64,000 nucleotides of DNA from Chryseobacterium oranimense. Lineage in GTDB: Bacteria > Bacteroidota > Bacteroidia > Flavobacteriales > Weeksellaceae. This document shows positions 1 through 7,671 of the stretch, piece by piece (positions within the stretch are counted from its first letter, which is position 1; each line of letters starts with the position of its first letter). A program made the translations under genes and the position numbers. The DNA is taken from the NCBI RefSeq assembly GCF_025244725.1, contig NZ_CP104203.1, positions 310,001-374,000 on the forward strand. Reading direction: 5' to 3'. The notes beneath the pieces are model-generated. The model was given only the letters and a program-made list of their open reading frames with translations. It had not been told where the DNA came from and searched no databases.

Positions 1-956
1 ACGATTGGTATCTGGATCAGGTATATGATGAAACCAAAGTAAGAAATAAGCAGAGAGAGTTTGCAAGGATGAATGTCTCTTACATGATTACCTCCAAAAG
101 AAAGCTCCAAAGACTTGTTGCTGAGAAAGTGGTGACAGGCTGGGACGATCCGAGAATGCCTACAATCTCAGGAATGAGAAGAAAAGGTTTCACACCGGCT
201 TCTATCAAAAACTTTATTGAAAAAGTAGGAGTTGCCAAAAGAGAAAACCTGATCGAAATTCAGTTACTGGATTTCTGTGTACGTGAAGATCTGAATAAGG
301 TTGCAAAACGCGTAATGGCAGTTGTAGATCCCGTAAAACTGGTTATTGAAAATTATCCTGAAGGAAAGGAAGAATGGCTTGAAACTGAAAATAATCCTGA
401 ACAGGAAAATGCAGGGACAAGAGAAGTTCCTTTTTCAAGAGAATTATATATCGAAAGAGAAGACTTTAAGGAAGAGGCAAATAATAAATTCTTCAGACTG
501 AAATTAGGCGGCGAAGTTCGTTTAAAATCAGCTTACATCATCAAAGCAGAAAGAGTAGAGAAGGATGAGAATGGCGAGATCACTACGATCTATGCCACTT
601 ATGATGAAAAAAGCAAGTCAGGAAGCGGAACGGAAGAAAGCTTAAGAAAAGTAAAAGGTACACTTCACTGGGTATCTGCTACTCATGCAATCCCTGTAGA
701 TGTAAGAATCTATGAAAAACTCTTTACTGTTGAGCAGCCTGATGCTGAGAAAGATGTGGATTTCCTGAACTTCATCAATCCGGAATCGGTAAATGTTATT
801 AAAGGTTTTGCGGAGCCAAGCCTGAAAGATGTAGCAGTAGGAGAACCGCTTCAGTTCCAGAGAATCGGGTATTTTACCAAAGATCAGGATTCTACGGCTG
901 ATAACTTAGTATTTAATCGTACAGTAACATTGAAGGACTCTTTTAAACCAGAATAA
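1..956 (+). CDS. glnS: Glutamine--tRNA ligase, C-terminal part (partial at window edge)
   Basis: C-terminal part of glutaminyl-tRNA synthetase, which charges tRNA-Gln in the cytoplasm. The frame is open from base 3, so the Rossmann catalytic core with its HIGH motif lies outside the window. What remains starts near the end of the catalytic domain and includes the class I KMSKS equivalent, read here as TSKRKLQ (bases 90-110). After it come the two beta-barrel anticodon-binding domains usual for GlnRS. The ATG at base 69 is internal, not a start. A strong terminator begins about 20 bp after the stop, so this is the last gene of its transcript. Confidence 0.93.
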   Translation, partial: DWYLDQVYDETKVRNKQREFARMNVSYMITSKRKLQRLVAEKVVTGWDDPRMPTISGMRRKGFTPASIKNFIEKVGVAKRENLIEIQLLDFCVREDLNKVAKRVMAVVDPVKLVIENYPEGKEEWLETENNPEQENAGTREVPFSRELYIEREDFKEEANNKFFRLKLGGEVRLKSAYIIKAERVEKDENGEITTIYATYDEKSKSGSGTEESLRKVKGTLHWVSATHAIPVDVRIYEKLFTVEQPDAEKDVDFLNFINPESVNVIKGFAEPSLKDVAVGEPLQFQRIGYFTKDQDSTADNLVFNRTVTLKDSFKPE

Positions 957-975
957 TCTTAAAATGATTGGATAT

Positions 976-1011
976 AAAAGGCAGGACTTCCCAAAGTCCT
1001 GCCTTTTTTTG
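976..1011 (+). terminator. Rho-independent terminator after glnS
   Basis: The arms aaaggcaggactt and aagtcctgccttt form a 13-bp stem with a ccca loop, followed by a T-run. It closes the glnS transcript. Confidence 0.9.
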
Positions 1012-1057
1012 TTTTTTTATAAATGTTTAAATATCAATTCCTTGTAAGGGATGTCAT

Positions 1058-1088
1058 TTCTTTTTATCAACAATATCGATAAAAAGAA
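1058..1088. repeat. Perfect 11-bp inverted repeat upstream of MFS gene
   Basis: TTCTTTTTATC (1058-1068) and GATAAAAAGAA (1078-1088) are perfect reverse complements separated by 9 bp. The repeat lies within the first codons if the transporter starts at 1051, but in its leader if it starts at 1129 or 1162. It could be an operator for a dimeric repressor or an mRNA hairpin. No T-run follows, so it does not look like a terminator. Confidence 0.5.
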
Positions 1089-1128
1089 GTGTAGTTGGAA
1101 AGACAGTGCAGGCTGTTTTCCCGATTTT

Positions 1129-2388
1129 ATGCCTTACTTGGCTTTTTCAAAAAATAATATTGTGAAATTAATTAGCGTATACACGAGTTCTTTCAAAGGA
1201 CTTTCGGAAGAGAGCTGGATGCTGGCTTTGGTTATGCTCATCAACCGGGCAGGTTCTATGGTACTTCCGTTTTTAGGAGTGTACATGACGGGCTATCTTC
1301 ATTTCAGTATAGAAAACTCAGGAATTATCCTTAGCTTTTTCGGGATAGGTTCGGTATTGGGTTCATGGCTGGGAGGGCTGATCACTGATAAAATTGGAGA
1401 ATATCGTGTTCAGAGTCTGAGTCTGCTTCTCAGTGTGCCTTTATTCTGCCTGATTCCTCTTTTTAAAACAGAAGCGGGGCTGGCAGCTATTATTTTGATC
1501 CAGAGTATTGTCAGTGAAACTTTCCGTCCCGCCAATTCAGTAGCCATTACTAAGTATGCCAAGCCAGAAAATATTACGCGGGCTTTTTCGCTCAACCGGA
1601 TGGCTGTCAACCTTGGTTTTTCAATCGGCCCTGCTTTGGGAGGGATATTGTCTGCCATTTCCTATGAATTTTTATTCTTTACGAATGCATTGGCGGCATT
1701 GTTGGCAGGTTTAATGTACATCAGATTCTTCGGAAAACGAAACAAGCAGGCCTCATTGAAGCCGAAAAAAGTAAAAGAAACTGTTGCTGTTAAAAAAGAA
1801 AATTCTCCTTACCGCGATGGGAAATTCCTGCTGTACAGCTTTTTCTGTATGCTTTTTTCGATCTGTTTCTTCCAGCTGTTCAGTACACTGACTATCTTTT
1901 ATAAAGACACGGCACATTTAAGCCAGCAAAATATCGGATATATCCTTGGGTACAGCGGATTTCTGATCGTACTGCTGGAAATGGGCTTTGTACAGGTCGC
2001 TGAAAAATATTTCAGTCTTGCTTTTACCTTGTTTATAGGCACTGTATTGTGCGGGATATCTTATGCGATGCTGGCTTTCGATTATTCTGTCCTGACCCTT
2101 GTTGTTTCCATGACGCTTCTGTGTATCGGAGAGATCTGGACCCTTCCGTTTATATCTACAATAACTGCTTTACGCTCGGGCGAGAATAATAAAGGAGCTT
2201 ATATGGGATTGAACGGGATATCCGTTGCCCTGGCTTTTATCATTACTCCATATGTCGGGACAATGACTGCAGAAAGGTTCGGATTCAATATGCTCTGGAT
2301 AGGAACTGGGATAACGGCTGTAGCTATTGCTGCAGGATTTTATTTTGTAATTCCGTGGATGCTTAAGAAAAGAGAAATTAAAAGCTAA
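1129..2388 (+). CDS. MFS transporter
   Basis: Inner-membrane major facilitator superfamily transporter with about 12 hydrophobic segments. The loop between the second and third helices carries the family motif A as GGLITDKIGEYR, and a basic cytoplasmic linker rich in K/R (around bases 1730-1810) separates the two six-helix halves. This layout fits the drug:H+ antiporter (DHA1) type; the substrate cannot be read from sequence. The start is uncertain: ATG 1051 adds a hydrophilic stretch unlike MFS N-termini, ATG 1129 is chosen, and GTG 1162 (M-KLISVYTSSF) is equally plausible. A TonB-dependent receptor follows, so a role in siderophore or metal handling is possible but is only inference. Confidence 0.85.
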   Translation: MPYLAFSKNNIVKLISVYTSSFKGLSEESWMLALVMLINRAGSMVLPFLGVYMTGYLHFSIENSGIILSFFGIGSVLGSWLGGLITDKIGEYRVQSLSLLLSVPLFCLIPLFKTEAGLAAIILIQSIVSETFRPANSVAITKYAKPENITRAFSLNRMAVNLGFSIGPALGGILSAISYEFLFFTNALAALLAGLMYIRFFGKRNKQASLKPKKVKETVAVKKENSPYRDGKFLLYSFFCMLFSICFFQLFSTLTIFYKDTAHLSQQNIGYILGYSGFLIVLLEMGFVQVAEKYFSLAFTLFIGTVLCGISYAMLAFDYSVLTLVVSMTLLCIGEIWTLPFISTITALRSGENNKGAYMGLNGISVALAFIITPYVGTMTAERFGFNMLWIGTGITAVAIAAGFYFVIPWMLKKREIKS

Positions 2389-2438
2389 AATTCGTAGGTT
2401 TTTAAACACTGTACATAAAAATTACAGTAAAACTTTGC

Positions 2439-2446
2439 TAGCTTTG
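2439..2446 (+). promoter_or_regulatory. Putative Bacteroidota -7 box of the TonB receptor gene
   Basis: TAGCTTTG matches TAnnTTTG and ends 5 bases before the ATG at 2452, so transcription would start at or next to the start codon. No clear -33 TTG was found at the expected distance. Confidence 0.5.
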
Positions 2447-2451
2447 TGCTG

Positions 2452-4482
2452 ATGACGAGATTATCAGCATTATTTTTTATTCTCACTGCACCGTTTTTCT
2501 TTTCACAGAAAAAGGATACTGCCGTTCTGCTATCTGAGGTGAAAATTGATGCCTACAAGAAGCCGGCTTCCTTTATGGCATCTACAAAATCCGTGGCAGT
2601 TGTTTCTGAAAACCTTCTGGAAATGAATCCTCCGGAAAGACTATTGGAAGCCGTTAATCAGATAGCAGGAGCCAGAATGGAAGAACGTTCTCCGGCCAGC
2701 TACAGGATATCAATACGGGGAAGTACCCTGAGATCTCCCTTTGGAGTACGGAATATCAAAGTTTATCTTGATGATTTCATTTTGTCGGATGCCTCAGGCA
2801 ATACTTATTTTAATGTGATTCCCCCTAGGCTTATTGACAGGATGGAAGTCTATAAAGGTCCGGAAAGTGGAGATTACGGTGCTGTCACAGGTGGAACGGT
2901 GCTTTTGCAGACCAGAAGGGCTGATCATTTATCTGCCGGAATTTCAATAGGAAGTTATGGGACTTTTGAGCAAAGTTTAGACGTTGCCCAGCGGAAAGGA
3001 AAACATTTTTTTGAGCTTTTTCAAAATTATTATCAGACAGATTCTTACCGTGAGCAATCGGCCGTAAAGAGGCAGCAGCTCTATCTTAAAGATCATTTTA
3101 CATATGCTCCCGGAGCTTCACTCAATGCAATCCTGCTGCTTTCTAATCTGGATTATGAAACTCCGGGCGGATTAACCCTAAAACAGATGGAGTATGACAG
3201 GAAACAGGCCAGACCCTCTGCCGGTGGCCTTTCAGGCGCAAAGGAACAACATGCGGGAATCCGTAATAAAATGGTTTTAGCAGGAGTTTCGCATGAGACT
3301 TCTATTAGTACACATTTTTCACATTTTCTTTTAGTGCAGGGCTCTTATGTAGATTTTAAGAATCCTTTCATCACGAATTTTGAAAACAGGTTTGAAAGGA
3401 ATTTTGCATTAAGGACTCATTTTAATTTTGAAAAAAACTGGAATAATATATCCCTTGCATGGAGATTAGGGTTTGAGGGAGGAACTCAGAATATTCTGGT
3501 TAAAAATTACAACAATAATAAAGGAATACAGGGAAATCCTCAGAATTTCGATCAGTTAAAAAATAATTCAGGCTTTTACTTTCTGTCACAGAAACTGGAT
3601 TTTAATGAAAGGCTTTTTACCGATATTTCGGTAAGCTTAAACTCGAATTCTTACAAATGGGAGAGAATCTATCCGGTTTCAGAAGAGGGCAAGGTGAAAT
3701 TTAAAAATCAGTGGCTTCCGAACATTGGGATTACTTATCTGCTGGGAAAGGGCTTTTCGGTAAGAGGAAAAGCGGGAAAAGGAAATTCAGCTCCTACAAG
3801 TGAAGAGATCCGGTCTTCCAATCAGGAATTTAATGCTGATCTTGTCCCTGAATACGGCTGGAACAAAGAGATTGGTATAAGGAAAGAGTTTGGAAATACT
3901 GTTTTTATTGAAGGAAGCTACTTCGATTTCAGGATGAAAGATGCCATCGTACGGAGACAAAATGAAAGCGGGCAGGAGTATTTTGCCAATCAGGGAAATA
4001 TTGCCCAAAAAGGAGTGGAGATTCTTTTGGAGTCTAAAAGCTTTAATCTTAAAAATGACCTGTTCAGCAGCTTTAAGTTCCGGCTGTCCGGAAGTTTTTA
4101 TGATTTTAAATTCAAAAATTACAAACAGCTGGATAATGATTTTTCAGAAAATGAAGTGACAGGGGTCCCGAAAACATCGGTAAGCAGTTTATTTAATTTT
4201 GTTTTTTTTAAAAAGCTTAGTATAGATTACTCTCACTACTACACCTCAAAAATGCCTCTGAATGATGCCAATTCTGTATGGTCAGCATCAAGCTTGGTAG
4301 GAAATATCCGGTTGGGATTCCCGATACAGATTGACCGTGCCCAGCTAAATGTGCATCTGCAGGTTCAGAACCTTTACAACACCGAGTACGTTTCCGGTTT
4401 TGATATCAATGCTTTTGGAAACCGGTTTTACAATCCTGCTGCAAAAAGGAACTTTATGTTCGGGGCAAATGTTGAATTTTAA
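2452..4482 (+). CDS. TonB-dependent outer-membrane receptor
   Basis: Outer-membrane beta-barrel that imports a ligand, probably an iron chelate, using TonB energy. It has an N-terminal signal peptide (residues 1-18, ending FFFSQ), then directly a plug domain (about residues 35-155, with RISIRGSTLRSPFGVRNIKVYLDD). A barrel of about 500 residues follows, ending in aromatic F after NFMFGANVEF, as expected for BAM recognition. There is no CarboxypepD_reg domain and no SusD partner, so it is of the siderophore/metal type rather than a glycan receptor. ATG 2452 is preferred over GTG 2446, which overlaps the promoter box. The MFS gene lies upstream, 60 bp away. Confidence 0.9.
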   Translation: MTRLSALFFILTAPFFFSQKKDTAVLLSEVKIDAYKKPASFMASTKSVAVVSENLLEMNPPERLLEAVNQIAGARMEERSPASYRISIRGSTLRSPFGVRNIKVYLDDFILSDASGNTYFNVIPPRLIDRMEVYKGPESGDYGAVTGGTVLLQTRRADHLSAGISIGSYGTFEQSLDVAQRKGKHFFELFQNYYQTDSYREQSAVKRQQLYLKDHFTYAPGASLNAILLLSNLDYETPGGLTLKQMEYDRKQARPSAGGLSGAKEQHAGIRNKMVLAGVSHETSISTHFSHFLLVQGSYVDFKNPFITNFENRFERNFALRTHFNFEKNWNNISLAWRLGFEGGTQNILVKNYNNNKGIQGNPQNFDQLKNNSGFYFLSQKLDFNERLFTDISVSLNSNSYKWERIYPVSEEGKVKFKNQWLPNIGITYLLGKGFSVRGKAGKGNSAPTSEEIRSSNQEFNADLVPEYGWNKEIGIRKEFGNTVFIEGSYFDFRMKDAIVRRQNESGQEYFANQGNIAQKGVEILLESKSFNLKNDLFSSFKFRLSGSFYDFKFKNYKQLDNDFSENEVTGVPKTSVSSLFNFVFFKKLSIDYSHYYTSKMPLNDANSVWSASSLVGNIRLGFPIQIDRAQLNVHLQVQNLYNTEYVSGFDINAFGNRFYNPAAKRNFMFGANVEF

Positions 4483-4509
4483 CAGATTCAATTACTCCTC
4501 AGAAATGAA

Positions 4510-5472
4510 TTACCTGGAAAGTATATTGCCCACGATCATCTGTGCATGAACACGTGAGTTTTCTATAAACCAAAGGTGGGTGTCTTTTCCTCCGCAGACC
4601 ACACCGGCCAGATACAAACCTGGGACGTTGGTTTCCATGGTTTCAGGATGATACAGCGGATTCAGACAGTCCCCCTGCAGTTCTATTCCTGAATTTCTTA
4701 AAAATTCGAAATCGGGAAGATAACCTGTAAGTGCCAGAACAAAATCATTCTCAATTTCCCTGACTTCACTATTACCATCTTTGAAAACAACTGTATTTTC
4801 AGTGATTTCCACCATTTCTGAATTAAAATATGCTTTAATGCTTCCTTCTGCAATCCTGTTTTCGATATCCGGTTTTACCCAGTATTTCACATTTTCTGAA
4901 ATTCCGGAGTGGCGGATGATCATCGTTACATCCGCACCTTTCCGGTAGGTTTCCAGGGCTGCATCCACTGCAGAGTTGCTTGATCCTACTACAACTACTT
5001 TCTGCTTGGCGTAAGGATAGGGTTCTGTATAGTAATGTTTTACCTTCGGATGGTTTTCTCCGGTAATATTCATCAGATTCGGAATGTCATAAAATCCTGT
5101 GGAGATAATCACATTTTTTGCTTTATATCCGCCTTTTGAGGTTTCAATGTCAAAGATGTTACCGGTTTTGGAAACCTTCAGAACCTTTTCATACAGATTG
5201 ATATTCAGTTCTTTTTGGCGGGCAATCCCCTGGTAATACTCAAGAGCCTCCTGCCTTCCGGGTTTAGGAGCCGTTGAAATGAAGGGAATGCCATCTATTT
5301 CCAGTTTTTCTGCTGATGAAAAAAAACGCATGTATAAAGGATAATGATATAAGGAATTCACGATGGTTCCTTTTTCTATGATCAGGTAAGTCAGGTTATT
5401 TTTCTGAGCTTCAAGAGCACAGTTGAGACCGATAGGTCCGCCTCCGATGATGAGGATGTCTAAAATTTCCAT
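4510..5472 (-). CDS. ypdA: YpdA-family FAD-dependent disulfide reductase (putative bacillithiol disulfide reductase)
   Basis: Cytoplasmic flavoprotein of the thioredoxin-reductase-like family, 320 residues as usual for YpdA. The FAD-binding glycine motif GGGPIG is at residues 10-15, and the NADPH-binding motif VVGSSNSAVDAALE starts at about residue 161. There is no CxxC pair of the TrxB type, which is typical of YpdA. The family is thought to recycle oxidised bacillithiol (BSSB) with NADPH, and Flavobacteriia commonly make bacillithiol; whether this organism does cannot be seen here. The gene is convergent with the TonB receptor and has its own promoter box 4 bases before the ATG. Confidence 0.85.
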   Translation of the reverse strand: MEILDILIIGGGPIGLNCALEAQKNNLTYLIIEKGTIVNSLYHYPLYMRFFSSAEKLEIDGIPFISTAPKPGRQEALEYYQGIARQKELNINLYEKVLKVSKTGNIFDIETSKGGYKAKNVIISTGFYDIPNLMNITGENHPKVKHYYTEPYPYAKQKVVVVGSSNSAVDAALETYRKGADVTMIIRHSGISENVKYWVKPDIENRIAEGSIKAYFNSEMVEITENTVVFKDGNSEVREIENDFVLALTGYLPDFEFLRNSGIELQGDCLNPLYHPETMETNVPGLYLAGVVCGGKDTHLWFIENSRVHAQMIVGNILSR

Positions 5473-5476
5473 AAGA

Positions 5477-5484
5477 CAAATGTA
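5477..5484 (-). promoter_or_regulatory. Putative -7 box of ypdA
   Basis: On the minus strand TACATTTG matches TAnnTTTG and is followed by only four bases (tctt) before the ATG at 5472. A leaderless or near-leaderless mRNA is suggested. Confidence 0.5.
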
Positions 5485-5588
5485 CTGAAAACGGTAATAT
5501 GAGTTGAAAAATTAGCAACAGAACTTATCTATTAAAAGTATTGCATTGGCATCAGTTTTGGTGTTTTTAACAGTTAAAAAATTGAAAG

Positions 5589-6233
5589 ATGAGAAAACTG
5601 ATTATTCCAATTTTAGCATTGACTTTAGTAACGGCTTGTAAAAAAAATCCTGAGAAACCGGTTCCGAATGTAATCGATTCTATGGCACAGGCCAAAGAGA
5701 AAAATATTGAGGAAGCAGCTCAAAAGAAAAAGACGGATGAGGTAGCTGTAAAGGCTGCTAACGACCAAATCCTGCAGGCCTTGAAAAGTAAAGACTATAA
5801 AACTTTTGGATCATTCATTCATCCGGAAAAAGGAGTTACCTTCTCCATGTATGGCTTTGTGGACCCGAAAGAGGACCGTCATTTCTCAAAAGAAGATTTT
5901 GAAAAGTACCAGCCTACAAAAACGGTGTTCAGCTGGGGCGCACAAGACGGTTCAGGGGATCCGTATAAGGCGACAATCAACGATTATCTGTCAAAATGGT
6001 TGTTTTCCAAAGATTTCACGACCTCCCACTATTCATTAAATACATTTCAGGGCAAAGGAAATTCACTTAATAATTTAAAGGAAGTATATCCCGGTAAAGA
6101 CTTCACGGAAAACTTTATAAAAGGCACCGAAGAAAATGGAAAAATGGATTGGAAAACGCTGCGTTTTGTGTTTGAGGAATTCCAGGGAAAACAATATCTG
6201 GTAGCAGTTGTGAATGATCAGTGGACGATTTAA
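5589..6233 (+). CDS. Putative lipoprotein of unknown function
   Basis: A 214-residue secreted protein with a lipoprotein signal peptide: MRKL, a hydrophobic core, and the lipobox LVTAC with Cys at residue 17. It is followed by a charged, Lys/Glu/Ala-rich linker that may be helical (residues 25-65) and a globular C-terminal domain with several aromatic residues (SMYGFVDPKED, SWGAQDGSGDPYKATINDY). I do not recognise the family. It is a single gene between the divergent ypdA and the convergent glycosyltransferase, probably anchored in the periplasmic or outer membrane. Confidence 0.8.
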   Translation: MRKLIIPILALTLVTACKKNPEKPVPNVIDSMAQAKEKNIEEAAQKKKTDEVAVKAANDQILQALKSKDYKTFGSFIHPEKGVTFSMYGFVDPKEDRHFSKEDFEKYQPTKTVFSWGAQDGSGDPYKATINDYLSKWLFSKDFTTSHYSLNTFQGKGNSLNNLKEVYPGKDFTENFIKGTEENGKMDWKTLRFVFEEFQGKQYLVAVVNDQWTI

Positions 6234-6289
6234 TCTAACCTCAACTAAGGGAAAGGTTGGAAGCTGGAAGAGATAGGCTGGAAGCTATA

Positions 6290-6324
6290 TATCCTTGTCA
6301 AGGTTCAAAACCTTGACAAGGATA
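6290..6324. repeat. Perfect palindrome between convergent genes
   Basis: The arms tatccttgtcaaggtt and aaccttgacaaggata are perfect complements around a short loop (caaa). There is no T-run, so it may be a REP-like element or a factor-assisted terminator. Just before it (6253-6287) lie imperfect ggaagct-type short repeats. Confidence 0.7.
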
Positions 6325-6334
6325 ACGACTAAAA

Positions 6335-7645
6335 TTAGCGTAGAATTTCGGTAAGCTTTTCGGTTAAATTTTTTCTTGAGAACTGTTCAATATTCTGAGT
6401 GTTTTCAAGAAGGCTTCCTTGTTTCCATAGCTCAAATTTATGAAGGATGAATTCTTTAACTGTCTGAGAATCTTCGTAGCTGAAATGCTTTCCTGCTCCC
6501 GTTTCAGAAAGTATTCTCGAGACATCCGCTTTATCCGGTCCAAAAGAAATGATCTGCTTTCCGGTGGCGAGATATTCAAATATTTTTCCGGGAATAATGC
6601 CTTTAGAAGATTCATTCGGAAAATTGGTAATCAGTAAAAGACATGAATTGGCCATTTCTTCTACCGCTTTATCATGGGGAATATAGCCCAGATTCAGGAT
6701 GTGCTCTTTTAAAGCCGAACTTTCAATGGAATGAAGAATTTTATCATCCACTCTTCCTGCAAACTTCAGTGTAAAAGCATCTGCAAACTCTTTATTTTCC
6801 CTGATCAGTTCATCCAATACCTTCCAAAGGTTTTCAGGGTTTCTTAACTGTTCAAGAACCCCGATATAACTTAAAGTAAAACTTTTACTCTTACGCTCTT
6901 CTGTTTTTAACTCTGTCACGCTGAGCGGAGTCGAAGCGTCACTTTCATCAAATCCATTCGTAATGCAAACTGCATTAGCTCCTGCTTTCCTGAAATTATC
7001 TGCGTCCGTATAGCTGGTAGCCAATGTAATATCAGCCTTTTTGAAAACGGCACTTTCAAGCTGACGGTGTTTTCTGTCCGAGCTTTTTGTAAGCTTTAAA
7101 TGTTTATAATAGGAAATTTCAGTCCACGGATCACGGAAATCGGCAATCCATTTCAGGTTGGGAAATTTTTCTTTCAGTCCAAGACCGATCATGTGAAGAG
7201 AATGGGGTGGCCCGGAAGTTACCACCACATCTATTTTGTTTTCTTTTAAATACTGTTCTAAAAATTTAACGGAAGGTTTTACCCAAAATACCCTTGCATC
7301 CGGAATGAAGAAATTTCCTCTTACCCAAATCGAAAGCTTAGATTTCCAGCTTTGGTTTTTGCCCACATCAAACTGTCCGGCTTTGAATTTTTTGTTGCTT
7401 TTATTAAGCTTTTCAGCCAGCTGGTAAGGCTCCCATATTTTGGTTTTTACGATCTCTAAATTTTGAGGAATATCTTTCAGAAGACTCTCATCGAGTAAGG
7501 GATAACTTGGGTTTTCCGGGGTGTAGATCACAGGTTTCCAACCGAATTCCGGCAGATATTTGGCAAACTTAAGCCATCTCTGAACACCAGGACCTCCCGC
7601 AGGAGGCCAGTAATAGGTGATAATCAGTATTTTTTTATGTTCCAT
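6335..7645 (-). CDS. Glycosyltransferase family 4 protein
   Basis: Cytoplasmic or membrane-associated GT-B glycosyltransferase of 436 residues. The N-terminal Rossmann half opens with ILIITYYWPPAGGPGVQRW, the glycine-rich acceptor-side loop common in GT4 enzymes. The C-terminal donor-binding half carries the E-x7-E type region (about residues 340-370, KGIIPGKIFEYLATGKQIISFG). Enzymes of this sort transfer sugars from nucleotide-sugars to glycans or lipids; donor and acceptor are not predictable. It starts 26 bp after yfhO on the same strand, and YfhO proteins are themselves linked to glycan or glycolipid modification, so the two may act together. Confidence 0.87.
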   Translation of the reverse strand: MEHKKILIITYYWPPAGGPGVQRWLKFAKYLPEFGWKPVIYTPENPSYPLLDESLLKDIPQNLEIVKTKIWEPYQLAEKLNKSNKKFKAGQFDVGKNQSWKSKLSIWVRGNFFIPDARVFWVKPSVKFLEQYLKENKIDVVVTSGPPHSLHMIGLGLKEKFPNLKWIADFRDPWTEISYYKHLKLTKSSDRKHRQLESAVFKKADITLATSYTDADNFRKAGANAVCITNGFDESDASTPLSVTELKTEERKSKSFTLSYIGVLEQLRNPENLWKVLDELIRENKEFADAFTLKFAGRVDDKILHSIESSALKEHILNLGYIPHDKAVEEMANSCLLLITNFPNESSKGIIPGKIFEYLATGKQIISFGPDKADVSRILSETGAGKHFSYEDSQTVKEFILHKFELWKQGSLLENTQNIEQFSRKNLTEKLTEILR

Positions 7646-7671
7646 TAATTTTGAACAATAAACTTTAAATG

